Source: Verrucomicrobiaceae bacterium (GTDB lineage Bacteria > Verrucomicrobiota > Verrucomicrobiia > Verrucomicrobiales > Verrucomicrobiaceae). From it: a DNA stretch of 64,000 nt. The DNA is taken from contig CANNQP010000004.1 of the NCBI GenBank assembly GCA_947507875.1, positions 1 through 64,000 of the forward strand, in the 5' to 3' direction. The position numbers were made by a program, and so were the translations under genes. The notes under the pieces were generated by a model. It worked only from the letters and a program-made list of their open reading frames with translations. It was not told the origin of the DNA and made no database searches. Shown one piece after another: positions 8,663 through 21,400 of the stretch. Position 1 is the stretch's first letter; each line of letters starts with the position of its first letter.

Positions 8663-9625
8663 TTATCTTTCCTCTTTAGACTGAATCTGACCTCCTCCCA
8701 AAATGACTGTGCGAGATGGACGATTCGTGGACAATTTACCGCTTCGATCAAATATCATGACGGTGTCTGAAGTCGTTGCAACGTGCATGATGTTTCCTTT
8801 CTGCACTTGAGGAAAATCACTGAGAGTTATTTCCCCTGTTAGACCGTTGTAATCTAATCGTTTGCAGCGTCCCTGCTGAATATCTCCCTTGGGGTCTCTT
8901 TTCTCAATCACGACCATGGGACCACGAGCAATCGCTTTTTCAATTGGTGGCGCTTTATCATCCCCTTTCTTGGCATTCACAGAACCGGGGAGCTTTTTCT
9001 TTGCCCCCGATTCATTCTTCATCATGTAATAAATCTCCAACTCCTGACATTCGATGTAAAAATCAGGGTGCCTAGCGCGCACGTTCCCAGAATAAAGAAA
9101 AACCCCCTTTTTCAGATCAAAGTCTGTTCGTTCCGCGTCGATTACGCCCATCGGCGTGCCACTAGAAAGCTTCGAAGCATTTTCAAGGTTCGGCAAAGCT
9201 CCAGGCACTGGACCTTGCGGTGCAGACTGACTGGAAGAACCTGCTGAGGTCGCATTAGAGGCTGGTAGATCAATGGATGAAGGAGCCAAATTGCCTTGCA
9301 TCTGCGGAAGAACGGCACTGGCCGCAGCTTTGGCAGCTTCGAGCACTTCCGCTCGCCCTTGGGGTGAATCCGTCGCGAATTTAGCGGCTTCGGTCACACT
9401 AGATGGCAGCTTCTGGATGAGTTCCTTCGCCGCCGATTTAGCTTGCTCTAATTCACCAGATTTCTGCACAGCCTTTAAACGTTCTGATGCACTCCTAAGC
9501 TGCTGCTTCGAGTCTAACGTTGATGACGAAGGCGCAGGAGCGGGACTGGTTTCCTGGGCATAAAGCTCTTCGATGTCATTCAAGACAACGCAGAGGAAAA
9601 TCAAAAAAAATCGAAATACCATCAT
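8663..9625 (-). CDS. LptA/OstA-like periplasmic LPS transport protein
   Basis: The protein has a signal peptide (MMVFRFFLIFLCVVLNDIEELYAQ) and then about 130 residues of low-complexity Ala/Ser/Pro-rich sequence with Lys/Glu-rich helices. An OstA-type beta-jellyroll region begins near VIDAERTDFDLKKGVFLYSGNV and continues through CQELEIYY, MVVIEKRDPKGDIQQG and CKRLDYNGLTGEITL. In LptA-type proteins such repeats form the periplasmic bridge for LPS. The position before lptB and after an LptC-like gene supports this. The long N-terminal linker is longer than in E. coli LptA. The 320-residue length and the Ala-rich spacer are the unusual points. Confidence 0.75.
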   Translation of the reverse strand: MMVFRFFLIFLCVVLNDIEELYAQETSPAPAPSSSTLDSKQQLRSASERLKAVQKSGELEQAKSAAKELIQKLPSSVTEAAKFATDSPQGRAEVLEAAKAAASAVLPQMQGNLAPSSIDLPASNATSAGSSSQSAPQGPVPGALPNLENASKLSSGTPMGVIDAERTDFDLKKGVFLYSGNVRARHPDFYIECQELEIYYMMKNESGAKKKLPGSVNAKKGDDKAPPIEKAIARGPMVVIEKRDPKGDIQQGRCKRLDYNGLTGEITLSDFPQVQKGNIMHVATTSDTVMIFDRSGKLSTNRPSRTVILGGGQIQSKEER

Positions 9626-9640
9626 GTCGGGAAAGTCATC

Positions 9641-10159
9641 TTAATTGTCAGATACCTTGTTTGAAGGCTTGGGTGTATCTTTTTCAGTCTGGAAAATTAA
9701 AGTCCTCACTTTGCCAACCATAGACCCCATGGATGTTTCTGTATCAAAAATGAGGCTATCGCCTTCGGTTTGCATATCGGCTCGCAGCACTTGGCAACGG
9801 CCGTCACTTCTCAAAAGCTTATCGTTCAGGTGGTAATATGCCGTCGGCATTTGCAGACGAAGGTCTTGTTTCTGATTTTCTGCAAAGACCTCAATAACGG
9901 TTTCGCCAGCCTTCAATCTTACTTCATCGATTCGAACTAGTGTCTCCGTATAAAATTGCGAGGCTTTGCGCCCATCTTGATTGAATGTCGGCACAGTGAC
10001 ATGACGGCTAACGAAACCCGCAGGCAGCATTTTTGCAATGCTAGACAGGCTAGCATTTTCACCTGCATTTTGACCCAATCCGCCCACAGCTCCAAAAGCC
10101 AAAGCCAGAGCACTTAACGCGAAGCATAGCGATTGAAGTTTCATGAGAATAGCAGTCAT
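9641..10159 (-). CDS. LptC-like (OstA-fold) periplasmic protein
   Basis: This 172-residue protein has an N-terminal hydrophobic segment (LQSLCFALSALALAFGAVGG) that is a signal peptide or membrane anchor. A beta-rich domain follows with VSRHVTVPTFNQDGRKASQFY, TAYYHLNDKLLRSDGRCQVL and SLIFDTETSMGSMVGKVRTLIF. The pattern of a DG/G-rich strand followed by 'modified/degraded form' strands resembles LptC and OstA repeats. Its start overlaps the kdsA stop by four bases (ATGA), so the two are translationally coupled. It lies 15 bases before the lptA-like gene. LptC is the best guess; a second LptA-like protein is the alternative. Confidence 0.65.
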   Translation of the reverse strand: MTAILMKLQSLCFALSALALAFGAVGGLGQNAGENASLSSIAKMLPAGFVSRHVTVPTFNQDGRKASQFYTETLVRIDEVRLKAGETVIEVFAENQKQDLRLQMPTAYYHLNDKLLRSDGRCQVLRADMQTEGDSLIFDTETSMGSMVGKVRTLIFQTEKDTPKPSNKVSDN

Positions 10160-10983
10160 GATTCTTTGACGATCTCATGAAGTTTCCGCAATTGGCTGAC
10201 AATTTCGGCTAATTGCGAAAGCGGAATCTGGTTGGGGCCATCGGATAAAGCCTTAGTGGGGTCCGGATGCGTTTCCATGAAAACGCCATCACAACCAGCT
10301 GCCACGGCAGCGCGTGCCAGCACTGGAGCTAAATTCCCATCTCCCCCGGTTGCCGTCCCCAGGCCACCTGGTCTTTGCACCGAGTGCGTGGCATCAAAAA
10401 CAACCCGATAACCCAGTTCACGCATCCAATAAAGGGAACGCATATCTGCCACTAAATTCTGATAACCAAAGGTCGTACCACGCTCCGTGAAGAAAAAGTC
10501 CTGGCATTTCACAGATTGTAGTTTTTCAGCAATGTTCCGAACATCCCAAGGAGCCATGAATTGCCCTTTTTTGACGTTGACCGCACGGCCTGTCCTCCCT
10601 GCCGCCAGAATAAGATCCGTCTGCCGACTCAGAAACGCAGGAATCTGCAAGAGATCAATATGCTCCGCAGCAACATGAATCTCCTCTTCTGTATGTACAT
10701 CGGTTGTCACAGGAACCTTTAACTGTTCGCCCACTCTTTGTAGCAATTGGCAACCAGCTCGGACTCCGATACCACGGAAAGAAGAACCTGCGCTTCGATT
10801 TGCCTTGTCATAGGATGCTTTGAACACCCAACGCAGCCTCAGGCTACTTGCCAGAGCGCCGAGCCGTTCTGCGACAGACCAAATGAAGGCTTCACTTTCA
10901 ATCACACAAGGGCCAAGAATGAAAACGGGTTCTTCTCCATCTAGAGAGACAGAGCCAACGTGAACAATAGGTAATGAATGCAT
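10156..10983 (-). CDS. kdsA: 3-deoxy-8-phosphooctulonate synthase (Kdo-8-P synthase)
   Basis: KdsA condenses phosphoenolpyruvate with arabinose 5-phosphate to make Kdo 8-phosphate, the precursor of the Kdo of LPS inner core. Typical motifs are FILGPCVIESE near the start, FKASYDKANRSAGSSFRG, VPVTTDVHTEEE, LLQIPAFLSRQTDLI and VNVKKGQFMAPWD. GCDGVFMETHPDPTKALSDGPN lies near the end. The ORF track uses a TTG at 10995; the ATG at 10983 (MHSLPIVHVG) is the better start. It is the first gene of the LPS/hpf run and lies only about 100 bases downstream of the giant repeat-protein gene, so either a short promoter sits in between or the run is read through. Confidence 0.95.
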   Translation of the reverse strand: MHSLPIVHVGSVSLDGEEPVFILGPCVIESEAFIWSVAERLGALASSLRLRWVFKASYDKANRSAGSSFRGIGVRAGCQLLQRVGEQLKVPVTTDVHTEEEIHVAAEHIDLLQIPAFLSRQTDLILAAGRTGRAVNVKKGQFMAPWDVRNIAEKLQSVKCQDFFFTERGTTFGYQNLVADMRSLYWMRELGYRVVFDATHSVQRPGGLGTATGGDGNLAPVLARAAVAAGCDGVFMETHPDPTKALSDGPNQIPLSQLAEIVSQLRKLHEIVKES

Positions 10984-11082
10984 GAGGTAGAGCAAAAAGC
11001 CTTGAAGAGGCCGACTGAAACATCATCGCTAGCGAGCATCCTAGCGGTGACAACAGCATCCCGATTCAAAGCATCAAAAACC

Positions 11083-12490
11083 TCATGGAACAATCGGCAA
11101 GAAGTTCACTTGGCCAGACAGCTTTGGAGTATCACGCGTGGTGGTTGCTGGCGTGTTGCCAGATGCTGGCTGAGGTAAGGTGTCCACAATGAAGTATCCC
11201 GTTCCAAAAATCTTAACTGTGTCATTTGGTAGGCGTGCGTGAATGATCAAACCTTGGAAAGGCGTGTTACGCGTCACAGGATTCGGACGCTGTCCCGCAA
11301 CCGGATTAGGATCAGACAAAACAAAACTGCCACTGAAGGCACCCGTCGTCGGCACCGCTGAAAGCGTTGTTCCGGCTGGATTTTCCACTGGAGCAGTCAG
11401 CTTCTTTCTTGGAATTGTAATCCGACTAGCAATGCCCACGCTTACGATGACGTTCGGATTGGTAGCAGTAGCAATGCCCGTCGAACCGTCCAATGTGAAT
11501 TCAAGCTCAGCATTATTTGTTCCTGGATTAAGTCCAAGCACTACCGTTCCAGTGCGCGGAGGTGGATTGTACATACCACCGAGAACCGCATAAGCCACAG
11601 GAGCTGTTACTGTCGCCGCAGGCACCCCTGTCAGAACCTGTGTTGTGCCAAATCCTGAACGGTAAAGACGAGCTGTAGTAATGGTCGCAGGATTTGGCGG
11701 ACGCACCACGGAAACAGTTCCTATCACATTGTTCGATGTAACAGGAGAACGGGCTACAATCTGAAGAGGTTCAACCTGCGCTGTAGCGGGATTATCACTG
11801 AGGATCGAGCCCTTGGTCGATGTCGTGTAAAGCGCCTGGAACATAAAGATTTGACCATCAGGCCCCATGAAGGAGCTTCCCGTCAAGGTTTCACCATCTG
11901 GTGTCCGGCCGCTAACAGTGTAGCCTCCTGAGGTTAAAACACGAATCGCAGCATAACCATCTCCTTGAGGAACCGCAGTCAAACCGATCAACCCACTGCC
12001 ATCTGGCAATGTGAAAGCTACATTGTAAAGCCCCACATAAGCATCTGGTTTAGCTGACACGTTTGCTCGTGCGGTTGCAGCCCAATTGTTACGCCATGCA
12101 GCATATGCCACCGTGTTGGTGCCATCCGTAATTTCGGCTCCTGAGATCAAAACTGCAGGTGGAGCGTCTGTCACGCTTGGAGGAGTGATAGCTAAACTAA
12201 ATTTTATCGTCGCAGCGGCTTCTGTTCGCGTAGCGGCGGCAATTGCCAATCCAGAAGGTGGCGCCAAAAGAACGGCATTGGGATAAACCGAGGCTTGATC
12301 CACATTCATGATCAAATCCCCCTTAAATGTTCGAGCAGCCCCTGAGCCCAGAACGATGCGCCCCGAGTAAGCTCCAAGAGCAGTCGTAGTCATCTCAAAA
12401 CGCCCACCCAAATGACCATTCAATACGGCATGACGGGCGATCGGACCGGCATAACTGCCAGCCACACCCGCTGGAATTGGGAAGACCGTC
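11083..12490 (-). other. C-terminal domain of the giant protein (G-rich beta repeats, no barrel)
   Basis: The last ~470 residues follow the Ig-like cluster and contain a repeated theme: SYAGPIAR...[11 protein letters not shown]...TFKGDL, then [19 protein letters not shown], then [11 protein letters not shown]...[12 protein letters not shown]. It ends [11 protein letters not shown] without the C-terminal Phe/Trp of outer-membrane barrels and without a sorting helix. The pattern recurs, to my knowledge, in other exported verrucomicrobial proteins but has no known function. Confidence 0.5.
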
Positions 12491-15400
12491 AAAGCAGACT
12501 CGATCTCGTTGGAAGGCCCACTAAGATTGAGAGCTACCGTGCGGATGCGGTATTGACCTTCTTTCGTTGGCCTACCTGTGATTGCACCAGTGCTCTTATT
12601 CAGTGTGAGCCCTGGAGGCAGTGATGAACCACGAGCTAGGGCGAAGCTAACTGGCGTAGACACTCGATCCGACTGCACAGTCATTGTGTCGCTGTAGTTA
12701 CCGCCAACAATCGCATGCTTCAGAATGGCTGGTGTAGTATTCACAGGCACTTGATTGTAAATCTTAACATCGTGGAAACAGCCTATCACTTCTCCCCCCG
12801 AAGAGTCCCTCACTTTACACACATATAGACCGTCATCACTGACCAACGAAGCAATTCCACGACGAAGCTTGAGTGCAGAAACTGTTGTTCCCGTAAACTC
12901 TTGCCCCTCAAATCTCGTGCTATTGGCTGGAATAGCTGTGTCGACTGCGACACTTACCTCTTGATCAGGATCTCCGTCATTCTCACCTGGAATCGTCTGT
13001 GTTTCAAAGGTGCGTTTGAACCATTTGTAGCTCAAACTTGCTTTGGTATCCTTACCCACAAAAGCCGTTAGAGCAAAGGTGTCACCTAATCTCACAGGAA
13101 TCTCACGATGCGTCGCGTCAACGACGACAATCTGAGCAACTGGTGTCACTGCTCTTGTTGTCGTTGTGTTAGAGACCTCGCATACATAATTACCGCCCTG
13201 AGCTAATTGTATGGATGAAATGCTGTAAACAGGAGATGTGGCACCCGCGATGACTCTAGTTCCAAGTTTCCATGAATACCTCAAATCTGGGCGGCCTGAA
13301 GCAGATACACTAAAATTCAACGGACTGCCTGTAAGCAAAATCCGCGGGGTAAGTGAATGTGAAGAAATAACCGGAATTGGCGACAAGACAGGCAAGCTAA
13401 CAACATTACTATCGCGTGAATTAATCGGATTGGTAACTCGACAGAAGTAGGCATCTGGCGTTCCCAAAATAGCAGTGTTCGTAACACGAAGCGTCGTAGC
13501 CGTTGCACCTGCAATTGCTGCACCATTTCGATACCATTGATAGCTCAATGGAGCATCACCAGCTGCAGACACTGAGAACGTGATTATTTCCCCCTGATAG
13601 GTAGGACCACCATCACGCGTCCGCGTTGCAAGAACATTCGAAACAGCTTTGCGGACTGTCAACGCTGCCCCTGCACTCGTTGCGATAAGTGAATTATTGA
13701 TCGTCGAAATAAACCTAACAAAGTATTGACCTGAGTCAGACTCAGAAACATCAAATAATGTAAATGAACTCGAGTAACTATTTGTCGAGATAAGCTGTGC
13801 ATTACTGCTTTGAAGCGGAACTTCCGTCCCAGCATCCAGGCGGAACCAAACCGCTGTGTAAGGTCCAGGCCCAGTAACTCTAGAAGTAAAGGTTGTGGAT
13901 ACCGGTGCCCCAGGGAGACTTGGATTGACAGTCCTTGATGTAGGTTGCTCAGCGATGAGAGGAGTATCATTCACATCGACAAAAGCCATATTGCTAGTCG
14001 TCGCCCCACCTTCATTTTCTGCTCTAATTTGGAAATTACCTTTTGTTAAGCTACTCGCAGTAAGGGTGAATGTCGCCGTAACACCTGCACCAGCAGGAAT
14101 GCGGTTCGGAGGATTGAATGCTACGGTATAATCCGTTTCTGGCATAGGAACCCCCTCTCGAATCAAAGCAAAATTGATGGCAGAATTCGTGGAAGAATCT
14201 GCTCGAGCCGAAAGCGTGAGAGTTGTCCCAGGCTGTAGGATGCCCGTAGAAGGCACACGAGTGATTTGAGCGGTGAACTGAGGACGCGAGGGCGCAGTGA
14301 ATGCAGCATCAGCAGTAACCACCAAAAGCACGCCGAGACGATTGAGCAAACTGGTGTCCCATCGAAAATTGCCTCCGAGTTCAAACAAAGTCAGATCCGA
14401 GTCAGTCTCGATACCTGTTCGTATCGTGCTGCCAACATTGATATTGCCTAGCACTCCGTTCGTGCCTGTTGTTCCTGCCTTAAACAAATGAAATACGTCA
14501 CCTGCACGTGGAGTGTAACCTTCATTGATAAGTGTGATTTTTGCTCCAGCCGCCATACTGAGGGTACTGTTACCACTTTGAGCGGTTACGTTGATCATGT
14601 CATGTTGCTCCGTGGTAACTAGATCACGTAGAGCGTTTGCAAACTCATCGTTGGAAGTGCCAAGGCTAGAAACCCAAGATGAATAGTGTGATTCACTTAA
14701 ATCAACAGCACCAGGACGGTTGTAGGTTGGAAGTCGAACCTGCAGCAGAGTTTCGGAACCTGCTTGGAAGATAGCATTACCATTGATGTTAATTGTGCCC
14801 ATGTCTCTTCCCGCCATGTCGCCAGGAGCCACACGAGAACCCGCTTGAGCTGTCAAGGCAAAGCTAGCTCCACCTCCCTGCACCCAACCTGTTCCCGCAA
14901 TTGTCGCACCACTTTGAACGACAGTGCCCTGAGCGTTGACAGCTCCAGTATCACCAACCCCACCACGTCCTACTTGAAGAACACCTGCATCAACCGTGGT
15001 GCTTCCAGTGTAATCGTTATCCAGCGTTAGCACACTCCAACCAGCTCCTGATTTAGTTATGTTGAGTGCACTCCCCGACAAATGTGTATTAACTCCAGGA
15101 GCGAAGAACTGGCTGTTAGGAACTCCATCACGGAACAATGCATCCCATGAAGCCTCAAAAGTCACGGGTGTGGACTGGGTGATAACCAAGTCACCCATGA
15201 TCGTTGAAGCATTCTCAATGATTTCCGTGCTACCACTGCTGGAGCCTAACGTGCCCACATTGCCTTGGAATGAACCCACTCCGCCCTGTGTGGTTAGACT
15301 ACCAATGGTTGCTGTGCGTCCTCCCACTTGAAGGATCGAATTGAAATTCATGACAACATCATTCAATGCCGTCAAAGCTTGGTTATGGCCTAAACGCAAG

Positions 15401-18400
15401 ACGGAGGTTTTGTCAAAGTCATTGGAGGTATTGGCACTGATCGTGACATCTCCCGTCCACGAGCTATTGTTCCCATTTAGAACCGCGTAACCCGTCATTC
15501 TTCCGTTAGTGTTGTCGTTGGCTCCTCCTGCCGTGGGTCCAGATGAGTCGTTGCTTTGAATCGTTATGTTGCCACTTGTTAGTACACCATTACGAAGACT
15601 GCCATTGATGTTTAAGTAGGTCTGCTCGCCACCGTTTGATACCCCCCCATCTTGAAGAAGAAGGATCAAATTGTCATTAAGCGTGATATTACCATCGTAG
15701 GACACCCTACTTCCATTGGAGGTATTATCCACACCAAGACGCTTCATTTGAGCAGGGTTGTAAACCACATTGATGTCATGTTTGACTTCAAAAACCCAGT
15801 TTTGAACCCCATCAGGGTTATTGATCATCAGCTGAGCAACCCCACCTCTTTCTGAATCTCCAAGGGTAATCGTTTTATTGGTTAAATATCCTGTCCCGAG
15901 AACATCGGCTTGATTAGATGCATAGGCAGTACCCTGCTTGATGACCAATCCGCCTTTCCACTCTGGGCTATTAGTCCTGAATTCAATCTGACCCAAACCA
16001 TCTTTGATGATATCTCCACTTCCAGTGAGGTAACCACTACTATTTGTTAACCTTAAAACACTGCGCAGATGATTGGAAGTGTTGTCAACATTCAAGCTTG
16101 GGAGAACGCCTGCAACAAAAGCACCGCCGACATCAAAAGTCGTAGTGCCATCAATTTTAACGATTCCATTCAAATTCAGTGGCCGTCGATTCCCCAAGTT
16201 CAATTGATTATTGTTTGATGCACCTGATGAATAGTCTGTGAACGCATCCAGCAGACCACTGTAAGTGAAAGTATTCCCCCCTTCGAAAATCATAAACTCC
16301 TCAATGGCCCATTCTCCCGAGTTGTTACCATTACCCAATAGGGCCTGGAAGTTCGACCCTTGCCTAAAGATTGTCGCATCAGCCCACGAACGATTGGAAC
16401 CAAGGACACTCGTGGTGCCAACTCCGTTACCTCCTACATCGACCATTACAACAAGTGAGCCCTGCCTAACGTCCAACAGCCCTTGAAAACTGCTATTGTG
16501 GCCGGTGCCATTTCCCATCAGGGTTAATGTGCCTGGTCCAGTTTTGATCAAATCACCACGATTACGATCCTCTGAAACGAGCGCGGCCTGAGTGCTATCC
16601 AATGCAGAGCCGATGATTAAATTGCCATCGTTGCCTGCCACTTCAATGACACCACCATTGCCTTGTAGCGTAATCCCACGATTGCCAAGGCTTTCAGTTG
16701 CACCAGCCCACTTCAAGGTGCCGCCATTCATGACAATCTGATTGTTGCTCACGGCAGCTGGAGAGACACCAAGGGCTGATGCATTTGCAATCTCAAGGAC
16801 TGCACCATTGATAAAGGTTTGTCCGGTGTACGTATTATTCGCTGCCAAACGCACCACACCGGTTGTATTGAGCTGCGAAGGGGATGTGCTGGATGGCCCA
16901 GCAATCGTCAGGTCTCCAGTGCCAGAAATTTGCGCATCAAGGGATAGCCTACCCTGACCATATTGATGCACTATCAATTCATTCGCGCCGCAGACTAGAG
17001 CAAGGTTCGCCGCTGAGATACTAGGTTTAGGAGTTACCACAATCGAATTTGCAGCTACCGAAGCAATCACGGTTCCTGGAGCCACAATCGCGGCAGGAAC
17101 AATCGCGCGGAATGACGCACCTGATCCTCCGCCACCTGAGACCGTTACAGTAGGCTCACTCGTGTATCCAGAACCCGCAGCTGTCACGGTTATGCCTGTG
17201 ATCTGGCCTCCTGACACAGTGGCTGTGGCGGTAGCACCCGATCCACCGCCACCTGCAATCGTTACAGTCGGCGCCGATGTGTATCCAGTACCACCGTTCA
17301 AAACCAATACGGCGGTTAGATTTTGAATTCCTCGGATAGGCATGCCCGGAAGCAGGCCCGCTGTCGTTCTCATGTTCGTGATGGTCGCATTCGCAATTGG
17401 ATCAGCAAGGTCGCCATTGGCGGCACCGTGCAGATAATTCGCAGTAACGTTAACATTGCTTGCCGATGCCGTCGCATTGTTGGTTAAGGTCACTTGATTG
17501 CCCGAAACCGTTGCAATGGTGGTGCCTGTTGGAATACCAGATCCGGAAACCTGCATCCCTGGAAGCAAATTGGACGTGCTCGAAACATCCGTTAACGATG
17601 CATTTCCACTCGTTGTAGTTGCAGTGACTACCGTCAGGTAACGGGAATCAACTGTCGAGTCGAAGAGGCGAATTTCACCATTGCTGATCGATTTGTTCGA
17701 AACTCCGGTGTTCGAGCTTACCAAGATCGCACCCATACCCTCACGGGTCATCAAGTTTAATGTCCGACCACCTAGATCCAGAGTACTGTCCGCGAAGGCA
17801 TCAAAGCGGAGGGTATTCAAGCTCATGGATTGAGCCAAGGCACCCGTGAAACCACTGCCTCCCGATTCGGAAATATTCGAGGCATTGACCCACGCACTCA
17901 CCTCATTGTTCAATTCAGAAGCAGAACGCGTTAAGGAGCCCACATCTAGGTTTGCACCACTAAGCACTGCAAAGTCAGTCGCAGTGCGCGCCGCGGTTCC
18001 ATAAGTGGCCCATCCGAGTGCCCTGCCAAGATTGATCACAGAATTGGCCACGCCAAAACGCAACTGCAGAGCTGCAGTCCCCCCTGCTGAAGCATTTTCG
18101 ACAAAATTGACAGCGGCACCGTTAGAGCGAGTCACGTTGCCATTGGTTGTATTCGTGTTGCCCAAAGTAACAGACAGATTTTGACCACGTGTCTGCGCTA
18201 CAATCTCATTGGTGCCCGCACCAAAATTCACAGTTCGAGAAGCACCTGTCTCGGTGCTGTAACTCGCCGTGAACGCAGCGTCGCTGCGACCTAAGCTAAC
18301 CAAACTTCCGCCTCTGAAGGTAAAATTGCCCGCATTTCCGAATCTGGCCACATTGGTTCCTTGGTGATCGATGATGAAGCGACCACCTCCCAATTCGAAA

Positions 18401-21400
18401 GAGCTTGTGTCACTAGCAGCCAAAGCTGCTCCAGTGAATTGATAAACCACATCACCACGCCCTGTCTTTTGGATACTCTGAGCGCCTCCGTAACGCATGT
18501 TAAAATTCACCGTTCCACCAGCCATGGCGTAGAGCCTTGCCTGTTTATTGAGGGTTAACGTTCCATTGCCAGTTCCAAAACCAATCGAACCTGATTCATT
18601 AATGCCACCCAGATAAGTCGTATTGCCAGCAGCTAAGCTCCAGCTGGTCATGTTAAACTGCTGACCTGAGATGCCATTCGAACCTGGCTGTCCAAGGAAA
18701 ATCGCCGTGTTTCCACCGCCACCAATGGTAAACCCATGCTGACTGGAGTTTCCGTTCGCTGTAATATCAGCATTGGAATTGCCTCCACTGATTCGACTAA
18801 TCGCTGCATTGCTCCAAAATCCAGTTCCGTCATTCCCTGACTGAACTGGATCGTAAGACACATACAAGATTCCGGAATCCAAGGTTAGGCGTCCAGCAGC
18901 ATTCGTTTGACGCTCCATGGTAACGTTGAGCTGCTCATCGCCAGTGATTGTAAACCTGAACAATTCATTCTGATTGCTACGCAGCGTTGGAACATTGGCA
19001 TTTGGAAGGGTTGAAACAAGCCCGGGAACGGGAATGGCATTGCCTTGAGGATCGAGTTTATCGCCAAGCTGACCCCGTAGAATCATAAAACCACTTGAAG
19101 AGCCTGCGGTGCTCAAAACCCTCGAACTTGTGGCAACTACATCACTCGTTATGGCCGTTGAACCGCCTGTGATGTTACCATCCACGATAAGGAGCGAATT
19201 GGCCCCAACGTTGATTAAAGGTGTGAACAATGCTTGACCCGCAAGGTCCACATTATCAATGGTGATATTGCCATAAAGATAAGTGGTATCACCTGATGCA
19301 TTCATGATGGTCTGACCACCGGAGAGAGGCCCTACCAGTATATCTTTTCTTGAGTTGGCTGAACCTATCACAATCCCATTGTTTGTGCTGATGGATCCAT
19401 TTCCGGTAATGAAAACGTGATTCCCAGCACCGCCCACCCCTAAGGAGGATCTCCCATTGCGAATCAACAAGTTCCCCTCGCTTATCGAGGTCACCCCTGA
19501 ATAGGTGTTAAAGCCGTCTATCACGACTTGGCCAAGGCCAGTTTTGGTTAAACCTGCACTGCCCTGGATATCGGAACGAATCTGAAGATTTCCGGTTTGG
19601 ATTGTTCCATCGTTGAAGCGTAAGACTGCATTTTGATTGTTGATGATTGCCTCACGATTTCCAAAAACGAGCGTTCCACCCGTAATCAAGACATCTGTCG
19701 CCTGGCCAGTGCCACCTGTTGTGCTATTGCCCATAGCAAAGAATGCGCTGCTGATCATTCCCGACGCAATATTCAAGCGGCCATCCACAATCAGCGTCTG
19801 ATTGAAGGGTGTGCTGTAGCTAGTCAGCGTGGTCCCGTTATTAATGGCACCCGAAGTTTCCATATTATCGCCAATGCTATCGGCAGCAGGACCAAAGCGA
19901 AGTGAGTTGATGGACATATCCTGACGAACAATCGAGTTCGCTGCTGTGAGATTAACATTCATGCCCACCCCAGATGAACCATCCAAAATGCCATCGGCCG
20001 GGGTGAAGTATTCGGAATCATCTAGAGGACGTAGATAACCACCATCCAAAGTCATGAAATGACTACCCGTGATCAATTGTAGGTTTCTTCCCTGGACATA
20101 CAGATCAGATACACCTGCGTTGTTGTAGCCCAAATCCCGCAAATCCTCGAGATAAGTATGCGGCATAATGCCCCCGAAAATACCAGCAATGATGGAGCGG
20201 TTGGTGGCATTCGTGCTCGCACCATACTGCGCGACGCCACTGGCATCCACGAGGCGAATCCGAACGCTATCCTTATCCAATGCAGGCTCAGCACTACCAA
20301 AAGTAGATGTTGAATCGAGATTTCTGATGCGCAGAACCGCTCCCTGATTGCGGTCCAATTTACCTATCGTCAAAGTCATGGCCTGGTTGACACCATCCAA
20401 AGGCCACAAGTCGATGAAGTTCGTGCTAGAAGCGATACGAACTGAAGCACCCGAAGTCGTCGCAATCGATTCAGAATTCGGCAGTGTGCCTCCATGAATT
20501 CTCAGCCAGCCGTTGTTGAAATTAAAGGCACTCGCATTGTTGATTCTGTCATCGTTATTTCCGCCGGATACTCCTGAAGTGAGGTCCAGTCGGCTGGTAT
20601 TATCCAAGGTGAGCATACCGCGACGTTGCAGATTGATGGCCGAAGCTCCTGAGAGTCGAGCATTTTGCCCAGCCAGGGTTACCCCCCACTCCATCCATCC
20701 TTCTGCGTCACCATAAGTTTGGTAATCAATCCCATTCACACTGACGGTGTTACTCTGCCAATCTACAGCTGCCGTTCCATGCCTTAAGATGTTGAGTTCA
20801 CCCGTAAAGGTATTGTTGTTGGTGAGACGGAGCTCACGCTCTCCAGTCTTTGTGAAGCCTCCCGAACCAATGATTTGGCCTCCGACAATCATTTTGTTTT
20901 GAATGTTACCGGTCAAATTACCCTGCTCGGTAACAGTGACGCCATTAACAGTTCCATCGATGTGGAAGAAATTGCGGTTGGCATCTCCAGTGAGCGTAAT
21001 CTGGCCGTTCAAATACGTTCTTGGATTCGGCAACGTATCGCTCGCCATATCAATGTAGTTCGCGCCACCTCCACTCACATCAATTGCACTGCCCCTAGCA
21101 AGGTCGCCACGCATGGCGATGGCAACAGTATGACGAACATCTAAATTTCGGTAGAAGTTAAGACGAGCCCCCACATTCGGCCCCAGGCCACTGGCTGCAT
21201 TGGTTTGATCGATGAGCGATGCTCCCGCATAAGCGATTTCAATGCCACCAGTCACATCAGCGGAGGTAACTCCCGCCCATTGACCGGCAGGTGTAACAGG
21301 AGTGTCCATCTCCAACCTGAGTGTACCTTCTTGGACTCTGACTCGATTCAATGAAGAGGTGAATACAGGTTGATGTAAAATAACACCGCCTGACTGCGTC

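Noticed and set aside
10528-10545. TGTTC-C-GAACA palindrome as a second LexA box
   Set aside because: The half-sites are one base apart instead of four and the site lies within the kdsA coding sequence.
11004-11030. Weak hairpin with T5 (GCCT-cttca-AGGC-TTTTT on the minus strand) as terminator of the giant gene
   Set aside because: Only a four-base stem; too weak to call, although some terminator is expected here.
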